Shown here: positions 31,801 through 41,705 of the stretch, piece after piece
How positions within the stretch are numbered: position 1 is the stretch's first letter
Layout of the letters: each line of letters starts with the position of its first letter
NCBI GenBank assembly: GCA_902728285.1
Contig: CACVBU010000292.1
Coordinates: forward strand, 519,103 to 583,102
DNA from: Clytia hemisphaerica
Lineage: Eukaryota; Cnidaria; Hydrozoa; Leptothecata; Clytiidae
Length of the DNA stretch: 64,000 bases
Direction: 5' to 3'
Notes under the pieces: generated by a model
The model's input: only the letters and a program-made list of their open reading frames with translations
Told to the model about the DNA's origin: nothing
Database searches by the model: none
Translations under genes and position numbers: made by a program

Positions 31801-32070
31801 AGAAGAAAACCTCCCCAAGGAACTGGGGGTGAAGATCTCTCCATCATTGGATCCCTTTATGGTATCAAAGAGAGAAAAATGATCGATAAAATCAGGGGCT
31901 TGCCCGGGGATCAAGGGCGTGTCCTGAAGGACTACCGATTGATCCCGGACCCTGGTGCTGTTTGGTGTAGAACCCATTATCTTTTCAATTGCTAAAATAG
32001 TGCTGCGCAACGGCTACATACCCATTTTCCCATGGGTGGGGCAGTACTCAACTAATTCGAGAGATATCTC
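28823..32070 (-). mobile_element. RTE-type non-LTR retrotransposon, apparently complete
   Basis: The 3.25-kb insertion is bounded by an exact 11-bp duplication (CTTAACGACTT). On the minus strand it ends in six GAT/TGA triplets, a short-repeat tail as in RTE elements. It contains one long ORF and only about 60 bp of 5' leader. Intact frame and exact duplication point to a young insertion. Confidence 0.9.
28837..32010 (-). CDS. RTE-type endonuclease and reverse transcriptase
   Basis: The 1057-residue ORF has an APE-type endonuclease at about residues 90-335 (STFNVRTLNG, IAIQEHRI, IAGDFNAKL, SSDHRIV) and a reverse transcriptase at about 600-860 (YRGISLLPIAAKIYNKLL, FVDFKKAFDSVDR, ILQGDTLAPFLFILVVDY, DFADDIALTSS). 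The C-terminus has ARRVQFAGHCLRA and DTGLHYSDLETAMRDRDSWR, text I associate with RTE-clade proteins. There is no gag-like ORF. The stop TGA is the first triplet of the TGATGA tail, so there is no 3' UTR. Function: nicks target DNA and copies its own RNA there. The frame is intact with no internal stop, so the copy may be active. Confidence 0.9.
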   Translation of the reverse strand: MRSTILAIEKIMGSTPNSTRVRDQSVVLQDTPLIPGQAPDFIDHFSLFDTIKGSNDGEIFTPSSLGRFSSDKKEPDHPKQNKLLRCTNLLKISTFNVRTLNGPTQINELVRSMSENSIDMIAIQEHRIFHPADNLMYSSNSTFQLITSSATKNSVNTTVGGVGLLLSSKAKNNLIKVESITPRILIAEFSSNPVLSVICVYSPHNSAPKEEVEEFYLELKNVLDDIPRHNFISIAGDFNAKLACPDVSFSFNKHTNRNGEYLLDLIDEYGLFSSNNYFMKCANHLWTFRYPNGDKAQIDYILFGKKWRNSIKDSRAYSSFSTVSSDHRIVSSNIKLSLRASKHSKPHPLKKIDWKESSLNPEIRNRFTVEVYNRFSHLFIEDLNKDNIEDAYSSLIETTEKIALEQLPRKRKENISNSKDIPSVIAARENLKLAASLYNNVPKRRRKANLDSCKAKLDEAYLEAEISFINGKINSMSEYFSHNSYRNAWSLVRELSGKNSKPPIQLKGGSTAKRLDNWLNHFKNLLGKKPILSENNSLPREREQISPPLDIPLSPFTLKELTKVLSQTKSCKAFGPDNIPPIIWKDENFHSFLLNLCNIAFEENVCTNHWLKSHIISVPKKGDLTLATNYRGISLLPIAAKIYNKLLLNRIRSKVEPILRKNQNGFRSGRSTLTQILSLRRILEEARNFNLDAILVFVDFKKAFDSVDRDKMFDILSLYGIPLKIINAIKLLYTDTKSSIQTTDGETDTFPILAGILQGDTLAPFLFILVVDYIMRISVDKISQCGFLLEHKLGPRSPATYLTDTDFADDIALTSSKLSDAQKLLNALESAANSIGLHLNESKTEFFSLNPIDPSESIRTVAGIKLKKVDDYKYLGSYISSSEKDFKIRKALAWSACNKLHKIWTSSLLDSNLKIKVFKSTIEPILLYGSETWSFTRKLEKQLDGTYTHLLRRVKNLSWRDHPTKNTIYGSIKPISNILKARRVQFAGHCLRASTEVISSLLLWKPKRLVQRSRKLTFTDAVSRDTGLHYSDLETAMRDRDSWRQRVESIISTAVER

Positions 32071-32081
32071 CTTAACGACTT
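32071..32081. repeat. Target-site duplication of the RTE LINE, right copy
   Basis: CTTAACGACTT, identical to 28,812-28,822. Confidence 0.85.
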
Positions 32082-32979
32082 AACATATGACGACGTGAAG
32101 ATGCTAGAAAGATTTCGGTCTCTAAATGTTTGATATTGATTTGTGCCTTTTGCTTTTGCTTTTGCTTGATTTTTCTTGTCAGAAGAGTTTTATGGCATGC
32201 AAGATTTGACAAATGTATTTATTGAGCCTTTTTGGTTTTATTTTGAAAGTTTCTGCTAGTACAAGTTATAGAAGTTATAAAGCTTAGATAATTAATCATT
32301 TTTCAAAATCAGAAGTCTTCGAGCCGCCATGACAGTTGTCCTTTGTACAGCAATTGTTTTCTAAAACAATGGAAATACAATGGCTCGCTCTCCACCGTTT
32401 CATGAGATGTTTATCCGGAGTCTGTAATAAATCCTTGGCGGAAACACTCTAAACAGACACAAATGTCAATTCTATCCTTTATTTTGATTTTCTTTTATTT
32501 AACTTGAAATGCCAGAAAGGGTATGATTCCTTTGCTCAGATTGGCATTTCAAATTACCACTCGCTGGCATCATTATTAGGAATTTGATAAACTGAACAAT
32601 AGTGTAGAACAATTGGACACAAAAGAAAATCAACAGCAGTTACATATGCCGCAATGTCTAACCGAGCCCATTGTTCAAATTTGTTGTCGTATAATTAGAT
32701 CAACGCTAATCCCAAGGGCAATAAAAATCTTATTTTTTCTTTCTTTTCGACATTCTTGCTTTCGAGCAAGAGACTTGATGATAAGACTTGATCTTAGTGA
32801 TCTTAATCTTACGACGTATATAAGCTTGACACGATTTAATGTTGTGTGGAATAACTTTCTAAAGTCCATTTTTTAGAGGATTTTAGAGTTTAAAACAATA
32901 GAATTCTAATCATAAGCCGAAAGTGAAACGAATTTCGATCCCTTATGGAAATGTATTCGGAAGTTTTAATCCCCAAAGG
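32082..32979. other. No gene seen
   Basis: AT-rich. GAAATGCCA- and TGGCATTTC-type sequence at about 32,500-32,555 forms a short inverted pair, perhaps a small MITE. The overlapping short frames at 32,613-32,876 have no domain support. Confidence 0.4.
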
Positions 32980-33241
32980 TACTCTTTCGTGCTTAATTGT
33001 AGGGGGTATAATATGCAGGGGGTGGAACTCCGGAAGAAAAATCATAAAATGGGGGGGGGGGTCATAATTGAGGGATATTGGAGTGGTTTTAGTGATTATC
33101 CCTAGGAAAATGAAGGTTTTTGAAACTTTTGGGGCAAAAGTCATAAAATGGGGGGGGGGTCATTATTAAATGATTTTGGGGGTGAAAAAATCGAAAAAAT
33201 GGAAAATTACCCCCCCCCCTACAATTAAGCACGGGAGTGTA
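32980..33241. mobile_element. MITE with G-run interior
   Basis: The left end TACTCTTTCGTGCTTAATTG plus TAGGGGG is inverted at the right end (CCCCCTACAATTAAGCACGG plus GAGTGTA). The interior has two runs of nine or ten G after CATAAAATG and a run of C at the right arm. Flanking TA. Non-coding. Confidence 0.75.
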
Positions 33242-33320
33242 TCGTCATCGAAACAGTCGTGAGGCAATTTTGCTTGGCTGTAACTTTTTTTGCTCTGTTT
33301 GATTCACTTCAACTTTTCAG

Positions 33321-33355
33321 GAAGTGTTGTCCTCCTTAGAAATAAACAAAAACAG
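33321..33355 (+). CDS. Isolated micro-exon candidate
   Basis: CTTCAACTTTTCAG precedes and GTAAAA follows 35 nt that stay open in the phase set by the 24,989 exon (GSVVLLRNKQKQ). It could be a further exon of the recombinase gene. Chance splice-site pairs of this size do occur, so the call is weak. Confidence 0.25.
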
Positions 33356-34050
33356 GTAAAAATATTTTTGTACAAAGATATCAGAATCCATGTTGGCGGA
33401 ATGTTTTTCTTCTTTTGCCTCGTGGGAATTTAAGGCAAAACAATTTTTTTTGAAAAAATTCAATCCCATCAACCTTTGCGTTAATTTCTCTTGCACGTTA
33501 AATGCATCCAATTACAAAAGAAATGTAACAGCCTGCACGGATTTTAAATTAAGGCGAATTGGATTGTGGGATTGAAACCCGTACAAAAATGAAAAGTAAT
33601 AATTATGATGTTTGCGTTACGGAGCGCTATTGCAAAGTATGTCAACTTTCTTTCCTGCTCCTTTGGGAATTAAAAGTTCTCTTTAAAAATTCTGCTTTCA
33701 ATTCTCTAGTGACTAAAGATAACTGTTAATTGTTACTTTCATTTATAAAAGCCGTTAACAGTCAAGTTAATAGAAAGTCAATCTTATTACAAGATGACTT
33801 AAATCTTTAGACAAGGGAAACAAACTCTCTTTCGTTAGAAGTTTGAGAAAAAATCAAAAGAACAAAGCAGATTTTTTGTGTTATTTGATCCCACCACTGC
33901 AATTTGAAAATATCCCCTTTGCTTGGTACAAGAATCTGTATCGGTGCGATCGGTAAATTTTGATGACGTTGTTTTGGCCCGAAATGAGCTTAAAACCGCT
34001 AAATCAAATCTCAAACATTAATTAAGTCGCTAAAAATCAAGCCTATTTGT
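33356..34050. other. No gene seen
   Basis: No supported exon. Part (about 33,660-33,850) resembles 25,740-25,960, which suggests an old dispersed repeat. Confidence 0.4.
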
Positions 34051-34054
34051 ATTC

Positions 34055-34510
34055 TACACGTAAAATTTCCGATCCATGGATAGGTCAACGACCTGTAAAC
34101 TCTTTTCCAATCTCAAGATATCGCACTTAACTGGTATTGGTGACGTCATTGGGCCCAACATTGCCCAAAATGAGTGGCCTCTACCCAGACCCCAAAAACC
34201 TATCCAAGTGTGTCCTTTTTCAAATTTCCGATCCATCGAGTATTGAAAGACATCCCAAATCCATTCCAAACTCGAGATATCGAATTTCAAAGATTTTGAT
34301 GACGTCATTGGGTCCAAATTGGTCCAAAATAAATTTGCTAAAGTTCTAACCTCGACATCGACTCTGGCAACCCTCTTCATTGTATTCTCCGTGAAGTTTC
34401 CGATCCATCGAGTGGTCATCGAGACGACCTTTTAACTCCAATCCAAACTTGGAAGATATCGCATTTCAAAGATTTTGGGCCAAACGATGACGTCATAGGG
34501 TTCGTTGACC
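34055..34510. repeat. Tandem repeat of about 160 bp
   Basis: TTTCCGATCCATCGAG-type blocks recur near 34,068, 34,224 and 34,394, each followed by an AAGATATCG block and a GATGACGTCATTGGG block. Period about 156-170 bp, three units, diverged. The ORFs on both strands are repeat translations. Confidence 0.6.
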
Positions 34511-35147
34511 TAATTTTTGGTCAACGTTAAATTCGCAAATTTCGAAAATTTAGCGGTATTCGTGTAGCTTATGCCCCAAGGGTCCCAAAAAAACAAAATA
34601 CGTCAAAAATTTCCATGGGAAAGTAAGTTAAAATTTTTGCGAAAGATTAACTCTTGACAAAAAGTTTGAAATCGAAAACGAAAGTGACACACAGAAAGAA
34701 CAATAAATAATATATAGACAACTTGATACATATCCCATTTCACATTATGACTGGAGTTTTTAATTTAAATTTAGATTTTAATGGTATTGGATAATTTATC
34801 CAATGCGGACAGAATTAACAGCTCTCTGGATTCAACCGTTTTTTCGATAAAGATAGCGGGGCACCATTGGTAACAATAAGTAACCTTTAGAAAGTACATA
34901 CATTTGTTCTTTGAATAATGTGAATTTTTCGAAAAATTCGAAATTTCAAACTTTTAGAGTCGGAATTAGAATTCCGAATTCCTCAAAACTCAAAACAGGC
35001 AAGTATCGAAAATTTCTTTTGATATTTCTTTTGATTCGCTTATATTTTTTCCTCGGCTCTATAATTCGATATTTACCATTTTATGTTTATCGCATTAGGG
35101 AGACTTCTCACTACTCAATACGCTCCATTATTCCTTAAAAATCGAAT
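34511..35147. other. No gene seen
   Basis: AT-rich stretch without paired splice sites that give a coherent exon, and without a repeat I recognise. Confidence 0.4.
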
Positions 35148-35475
35148 TACTTTAAGGAAAGAAACTTTCACGGAAACAAACTTTGGTCAAATTCGAGAAA
35201 GTTAATTCCGCAAAATAATCTGAAAAGCTGATTCGCGAAAAGTTTATTTTCGACTTAGAGAGCAATTTTAGAATGAATTTTAGTTTGTTAGATGTAAACA
35301 AAGTCAGTTTTTTGGGCTTCTTTCAAGGAGAAAACCGTAAAAAGTTGAGACAAAGCAAGAAAAAAAAATCAACAAATCGCAGAAGTTTTTCTCTCGCAAA
35401 ATATTCTTACAAGCTCAATTCGCAAAAGTTGCGAAATTGCTAATTCGCGAAAGTTTCTTTCCGTGAGAGTTTCAG
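35148..35475. mobile_element. Diverged CGCGAAAG-type MITE
   Basis: TACTTTAAGGAAAGAAACTT at the left matches GAAAGTTTCTTTCCG at the right in inverse, with TTCGCGAAA motifs inside. The right end is degenerate and its limit approximate. Confidence 0.5.
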
Positions 35476-35552
35476 AGCATGACCGAAATGTTTCCAATCG
35501 GTCCGTTATAACAACGCAGTAAGTCGCAGCAAGATGAGTTACATCATAAGCA

Positions 35553-36244
35553 TTAAGGGCTCTGACCATAGTGAAAAATCAATTTCAGAATTTGAAGATA
35601 AAACCTTATGTTTTCGCTTCTTTGACATGTTTAAGAACAAACTGCTTTTGAAAAAATAAATTTAAGTAATTACATCATGAGTAATTAAGGAATAAGTGTG
35701 GCATGGACCCTAATAAAACGTCATAACGACGTTATTCAATTACTTTTCACAAAAAAGCCTAATCTCCTTGGGGAAATCTTTTATTGTTTCAAACTTTTTT
35801 TAAGTTAATGACAAATAATTTCTTTATTTAGATTTTTTCGGAAAAATTTTCTATTTGGCTACATCCCAAGTTATAGCTGTTATAAATTTAGTGCAGAAAA
35901 TTGCCAAAAATGAGGTTGTTTGGAGATTTTAAAGGAAAGCTACTTCCACAAAAATTTTCCGAAATTATATTTTTAGATACTAAATAGATACATCACCTGA
36001 ACCAAAAAAATATTCCTAAATGTTTGATTTTTACCGAGATTAGAGCTTTGAAAGGTGAAATACTCGTTTTTCTTCGAAAAACTCTTCGTTTTCTTCTTCA
36101 TTTAATTTTTTCAATATTTCGATTTTTAAATTCTAAAAAGGTAGGTTTACCAGAACATATAAAAAAGTTATACATTAATTTTTTTAAAATGCAGAAATTG
36201 CCATTTAAGTTGGTGTAAAATCGAAAAATGTCCAGAGCCCTTAA
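35553..36244. mobile_element. TTAA-flanked MITE, copy 2
   Basis: TTAA lies at 35,553 and 36,241. The ends read GGGCTCTGACCATAGTG and CAGAGCCC, and the body has AAAACGTCATAACGACGTT as in copy 1 (23,224). The right end directly touches the next MITE. Confidence 0.75.
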
Positions 36245-36478
36245 AGGCCGGTCTCCTCTTTCGCGCGAAATTAGCGACAGAGTTTTTTGTCAACTGTTTT
36301 TGCCTGAAGAAAAGATTACGTCATTGCGCGACAAATAAAAAAGTTGAACTCAGTTAAACTTTTTCCAACCGTTACGTCAATTTTGGCCAATGTAATCGCT
36401 TCTTTTTTCGATCGGCCAATGACGTGCCTTAAAATTAGAAATCTGTCGCTCATTTCGCGCGAAAGAGGACACTGGCCT
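36245..36478. mobile_element. MITE with AGGCCGGTCTCCTCTTTCGC ends
   Basis: The left end AGGCCGGTCTCCTCTTTCGC is inverted at the right end (GCGAAAGAGGACACTGGCCT). Arms continue with GCGAAATTAGCGACAGA against TCTGTCGCTCATTTCGC. It has 234 bp and no ORF. Confidence 0.75.
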
Positions 36479-36519
36479 AAATAGAGTGGTTTTCAACCCT
36501 TTCAATATCGAGGTGACTT

Positions 36520-36676
36520 TCGCAATATTATGGTGACTTTTAAAATATTACGGTGACTTTGAAACTTTTAAAATATTAGGGTGACTTTGGGTGACTTTTG
36601 AAATATTAGGGTGACTTTGAGTGACTTTTGAAATATTAGGGTGACTTTGGGTGACTTTTGAAATATTAGGGTGACT
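36520..36676. repeat. Minisatellite GGTGACTTTTGAAATATTAG
   Basis: GGGTGACTTTTGAAATATTA units recur four to six times with lengths of about 19-35 bp; the 3' units are near identical. Confidence 0.85.
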
Positions 36677-38080
36677 CTTTCAAAACTTTAAAAATGAAGC
36701 GCTACAATGGTTATAAGAAATTTACATTTCGTTCATTCCGATTCGCAAATCGTTCAAAAGTTTTGCCGCGGAAAAAATCATTTCTGTAATAATAATAATA
36801 ATATCCATTTGTCTAAGCTTTCATAAGCGGGGCGGGAAAATAAGCGTGCAATTGCGCGTGTATGCATGGGGCGTAAGTCGATCGACGCGCAATTGCAATC
36901 TTACGCCCACGGAAGTTAAGCGTGTAATTGCGAACATTTCCCAGACTGTATGATGATATAATTTAAAATGTTTGTATTACCGTTTACGAGGGCTTTCCTA
37001 TAATCCTTATTTACCACGTCCATAATTCGATTGAATGACTTTGGATATTGCGTTTTTGGTGTATTTTTTGTGCTACGACTCTCCCTGCGCCATTGGGCTA
37101 CTGCCTAAAATAAGAAAACCGCAGTATTAAAACATATCATAAGCCAATCTCTAATTTGATTGATACCGAAGCCCTTCATTGAGTTTTATTAGATAATCCT
37201 CCAAATAAGAGACCCGCTTACGTATGCATGAACCAAAATTTACTAGAAAAAAAATTTAATGTGCAAGTCTGCAAACTATCTTAAAAGAGCCTTTATTCAA
37301 GGATATTTAATAGCAACACTAACTGGTAATACCTTGTACCATTCATCATTTGTGATGTTGTTTTGAGGGGCGTTGTAATCTATTTAGACTACCTTTGCCC
37401 ATTGTGGATTTAGTTTAAACATCTTAGTTCCTGCATTCCGCTTACTGAAGATTAAGGGATTTATGCCTAAAATGAAGAGATTATGCCTAAAAAAAAGAAC
37501 AATTAGTATAAAGCAACAAGGTGCCAAGCATGTATAAAAAAGATTATATCCAAAAGTATTAAAGAGGTATATAACAATTGAATGTTTTATAATAAAAGTG
37601 GATTTCAGAAGGTCGTGAAGAGAGCTTGGATATAAAAATAAATAATTTAAAATAAAAGATTATTGGCTATTATAAAAAGATAACATAAGGGTTAAAAAGA
37701 ATATGGTTTGTATTACTAAAACGTAATATATGTATTCGGTGCGTGTGTAGTGGGCTGTAGGCTCATAGGCTCTGTCCCAACTGTTTAAAAAAATTTTTTT
37801 AATTCTAAAAATGGATCGTTGTTATTACTGACAACTGTTTGTTTTAATTAAAGTATTGTAATAAAGAGAAAGGTTTTTTTTTATTATTCGAAGTAAAGCT
37901 GACATAAAGGAATCCTAGTAGGACCTGTCTGTATTCTGATTATAGAGATATAAATATTTTATTTGTGTGAATGAAAATTAAACTAAAAAGGGATTATTTT
38001 TTGAGTGATATGTATATGTGTATTATAAATATAAATAGAAAAGAAAATTGTTAATAATCAAACTAAAAATTTAATATAAA
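36677..38080. other. No gene; probably includes the 3' UTR of the Jockey-type LINE
   Basis: An (AAT)n run lies near 36,790. Between about 37,700 and 38,080 the minus-strand text is AT-rich and free of ORFs, as expected of a LINE 3' UTR, but I see no clear tail or target duplication to fix its end. Confidence 0.4.
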
Positions 38081-38320
38081 TTAAAATGAGACAAGTTTTT
38101 CATAAAGTGTCTTTTTTTCTGCATTTGGCCTATTTAAAACGTTATAATTATTGAGTGGGTGATGTTGTATACCATTGCTAGCAAGTAGCCAATTTTTAGA
38201 AAGTCGTTTTATCCTATCCTCCAAAGAAGTAACTCTTGCTTCTCTATATAATTCAGTTATCCTAGTCCATCTAGGTTTCCCTAAAATAATTCTTAGTGCC
38301 CTATTTTGTATGATTGGTAT
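38081..38320 (-). pseudogene. C-terminal fragment of Jockey-type ORF2
   Basis: In a frame different from the reverse-transcriptase fragment the sequence reads IIQNRALRIILGKPRWTRIT and on to NAEKKTLYEKLVSF and a stop. The region normally between the RT thumb and this motif is missing, so an internal deletion lies near 38,315, where AATCATACAAAATAGG joins the two parts. Confidence 0.7.
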
Positions 38321-39093
38321 GATTTATTAATCTTGTTTGTTATATAGGACACCAGATTTAGTTGCTCTTCGAGTTGGAGACCTAAGAATTTGATCTTATT
38401 ATATTTTTTGAGTCTCACATTTCTAACCCAAATTGATATTTTACTCGTACCGAAATTCACATGTTTGGTCTTATCCATATTGACTACTAGCCCCCATTTA
38501 CTAAACCATTCAAACAAAAGTTCAATATACTCGTCTAAATTTGAGTCATACACTCTCTTATACCTTTCCCAGGCAGCCAGATCGTCTGCAAACTGGGTCA
38601 TCTTTGTTGTATCACTAGATAGTTTGGGAATATCACAGACAAAGAGAGACAAAAGGATAGGTGAAAGACAGGAGCCCTGAGGTACTCCTGCTTTCAAAGA
38701 AAAAATGTTTGATTTAAAGTGAGAGTATTTAATATAAGCCTTCCTGTCTTTAAGGTAACTATGTAGGATGTTTAGGAGGTATTTTGGGATACCTAAAGAG
38801 TTTAGTTTAAAAAGAAGAAGAGAATGGTTGACTTTGTCAAAAGCCTTCTCAAAATCCACAAAGACTGCATGCATTCTTTCACCCTTGATTTTTGCTTCTT
38901 GATAGTCGTTGAGTAAAAGGAAAAGATTATCTACTGTACTTCTTTTAGCTCTAAAGCCAGACTGCTCCTTGTTTAAAATGTTGTTATTTTCAGCCCAATT
39001 ATATATTCTGTCTGCAAGGATTTTCTCGAAGATCTTACCAATAGTAGGAAGAAGGCTAATTGGCCTATGTTCTGAGATCTTGTTTGTGTTCAC
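38293..39093 (-). pseudogene. Reverse transcriptase fragment, Jockey type
   Basis: The 266-residue frame holds the RT core: HRPISLLPTIGKIFEKILAD, FVDFEKAFDKVNHSLL, AGVPQGSCLSPILLSLFV, the catalytic FADD in MTQFADDLAAWERY and LGLQLEEQL. It is fused to the previous fragment by a frameshift at about 39,093 and stops early at 38,293. Confidence 0.85.
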
Positions 39094-39794
39094 TACTTTG
39101 GGGATGAATCTGGGAAGATGGAATTATTCAACCAGTCATTAAAAAGAGAAGTAAGTGGTGATATAAAGAGAGGAGAGAGTGTGGAAAGAAGTTTATTTTG
39201 TATGGCATCATGGCCAGGTGCTTTGTGGACTTTGAGGGACTTTAGAACATTGTCAACCTCTTGATGTGTTATTTTTTCTTCGACTTCAAATCTAGTCAAG
39301 AGAAGATCAAGCATGTGATATATAGAAAAACGTTCTCTTCTATGAAAAAGAGTGTTCTTAAACCAGTGGTCGACAATATATTTATGCCTTCTGTCAGAGG
39401 AAATATTTGGTTGGAAAATTTTTTCTTGTCTTTCTCTAAAGGAATTAGCTATGTCTTGTTTATCTTTCACCTTAGAGCCATCTTCTTTGACAAAAACTTT
39501 ATCTTTATACTGTGTGTTGCATTTTTCACCATCTATAATTGTTTTAATATATTTCCAGGTCTTTTTGGTTGTTTCTCTAACATTAATTCTTTTCTTCATG
39601 AGCTCGAATCTTGCATCATCGCTATCTCTTATTTGTTGTTTGATCTGTCTGTTTAATTCTGTTTTTCTGCTTCTCAAAAAGATGTTATTTTTATTTTTTC
39701 TTAACAGATTGATTATACTTCTTCTTTCTTTTATCAATTTTCTGGTTTCAATAGACATACCCTGGTTTTTACTTGGTATCAACTTGGTTATCAC
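39093..39794 (-). pseudogene. Linker and N-terminal RT fragment, Jockey type
   Basis: The 233-residue frame covers the basic linker after the endonuclease and the start of the RT (HKAPGHDAIQNKLLSTLSPL, FNDWLNNSIFPDSSPK). The frame continues upstream to 40,083 without the ATG: GSDHLPVSFSFF, the end of the endonuclease, lies there in the same frame. Confidence 0.75.
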
Positions 39795-40083
39795 ATGTTT
39801 ATCTATGTCTTGAAGAGTGGAGATCAGTTTGTTTGTTTTTTCTACGACATTCTTTATTCCAAAAGTTTTGTCACAAGAAAATTGATTTATGATCCTAGCA
39901 GCAGTCTCAAGGTTAAGTTTATGGTAAAGTTTAACAAATTTTGATTTTTTAGGTGCTGTAGGATCAAAGAAAGAAAAAGAGACAGGTAGATGGTCAGAAC
40001 CAATGGACTTAAGCGAAGTAATGTGCTCAATTTGAAAGAATCTAATAGGAGATGTTATAACTTGTTGTATAACTTCTTTAAAT

Positions 40084-40638
40084 TCACCTTATTTTGGTTT
40101 TAAAGTTTGGTGGCATCACATATGTTTCAAAGTTGTTATCATCGTACAATTTCCTAAAAGTAGTACCTCTATGGTTGTCTTTTATACTGCCCCAAGAATG
40201 GTGTTTAGAATTTAGGTCTCCGACTATGATTGTATTTAGAAGAAAGAGAAGTTTTAAAACTTCAGCATCTGCTGTAAAAGTAGGTGGAAAATAGCAACAA
40301 CAGAGATGAAAAGATTTTGACATATTTAGCGAGTCAGGAAAAATTTTAATTAAAAGGATTTCGTATTTCCCTATTTGATATTTCCTTATCTCATCATGTG
40401 CAATATCCTCTCTAATTAGGATGGCTGTCCCTCCTCCATAAGATCTTAAAGTTCTTCTATTCTTTCTATTGTTCATGATAGCTGTGTAGTGTTTGATTTT
40501 GATGGTTTCTTTGTTAATTAACTTTGTTTCGTTCAAACAAACTATGTCAGGTTTTTCTTCAGCTAAGAGAGTTTGTAGATCTCGTTTTTTCGATTTAAAT
40601 CCGTTAAGGTTTGATTGGATTATTTTTAAGCTCATCAT
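40084..40638 (-). pseudogene. APE-type endonuclease, Jockey type ORF2 start
   Basis: The 184-residue frame starts MMSLKIIQSNLNGFKSKKRD and has PDIVCLNETKL, YGGGTAILIRED and IVGDLNSKHHSWGS, the endonuclease signatures. It closes at PNFKTKIR; the SDHLP motif follows in frame after a gap, so part of the domain is deleted. The ATG overlaps the ORF1 stop (ATGATGA), which points to termination-reinitiation. Confidence 0.85.
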
Positions 40639-41660
40639 TTTGGAGATAGGGACACCGGTGGTTCTTCAAGAATTAAAGAGGTATTTCTGAGTTCATCTAG
40701 GGAATTCAGGAAGTTTTCCTTATCAAATTTATTATGGTGTCTCTTCATGATGGATTGAAGATGAAAGCAAATGTCAATGTGTGTAGTCATTTTCTGTTGC
40801 TCAATAGCATAGCAAGCTTCAAAAACAATAAAAGATAAAGTTTTGATGTCAATAGATTTTTCAGATAGTGAGAGAATTTCTGAAGAAAGTTCAGAAGAGA
40901 GATGTTCTTTGGTTACATAGTTATCTTTGACTTCAGATAAAGTATGGCAAATGATTTTATTTTGTTTTTCTAAATTGTCGATTCTGGATGTAATAGAAGA
41001 GAGACTGTTACTGATTTTGCTAACGGTTTTCTCTAAAATGTTGACGTTTGTAAAAAGGGTTTTGGTGTTATCAGAGATTGTTCCTAGCAGAGTAGAAATC
41101 TCAGTGACTTGTGATTTTATTGAGTCCATTCCTTCAGTACAGGATTTTACACTGGTTTGCAGGGTGACAGATTCTTGACTAAAGTTTGCAACTTGTGCAT
41201 ATGTTTTTTCAAGTTGGCTGTATGAATTTTTTACTTCTTTAACAGAATTATTGATTGCAGATATCTTGGAAGACTTTTGTCTGTCACTACGTGTGAAAGT
41301 AGCTTTTTCAACTAAACTTTTATAAACACTACATCCTCTATAAAAAGACGAATGGTTTTTTCCACAGTTCACACAACATTTCTGGTTACACTTCCTTATA
41401 CAGTCTTCTTTACCACACCAACTACATAGAGGATTTTTGGTTTTACAAATGGATTGAACATGACCAAATTTTAAGCATTTTTTACATTGGATAATGTACT
41501 TTTCAATAGGATCATATTTCCTGACAAAGTGTCTACTAACAGAATTGTTAGCCTTTATGGTAAGAGGAAAGTCGTCTTCTATATCACCTTTTAACACTTC
41601 AAAAACAACTAGATTTCCTTCTCTTCTGAGATTGTATACTTCGTTAACATAGTATTCCAA
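40635..41660 (-). CDS. LINE ORF1, gag-like with zinc knuckles
   Basis: The 341-residue frame has a cysteine-rich block at about residues 58-110: CKKCLKFGHVQSICKTKNPL, CSWCGKEDC and CCVNCGKNHSSFYRGC, three CCHC-type knuckles as in Jockey and I-group ORF1 proteins. A coiled-coil-like stretch follows (residues about 150-250). It binds element RNA in known relatives. The N-terminus continues in other frames at 41,706-41,915 and 41,915-42,259, so the ORF is broken by frameshifts. Confidence 0.8.
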   Translation of the reverse strand: MEYYVNEVYNLRREGNLVVFEVLKGDIEDDFPLTIKANNSVSRHFVRKYDPIEKYIIQCKKCLKFGHVQSICKTKNPLCSWCGKEDCIRKCNQKCCVNCGKNHSSFYRGCSVYKSLVEKATFTRSDRQKSSKISAINNSVKEVKNSYSQLEKTYAQVANFSQESVTLQTSVKSCTEGMDSIKSQVTEISTLLGTISDNTKTLFTNVNILEKTVSKISNSLSSITSRIDNLEKQNKIICHTLSEVKDNYVTKEHLSSELSSEILSLSEKSIDIKTLSFIVFEACYAIEQQKMTTHIDICFHLQSIMKRHHNKFDKENFLNSLDELRNTSLILEEPPVSLSPK

Positions 41661-41705
41661 GTGGTCAAAAACAAGTTGGAGGCTGACAGGTGGACCAGAT
41701 TCTGG

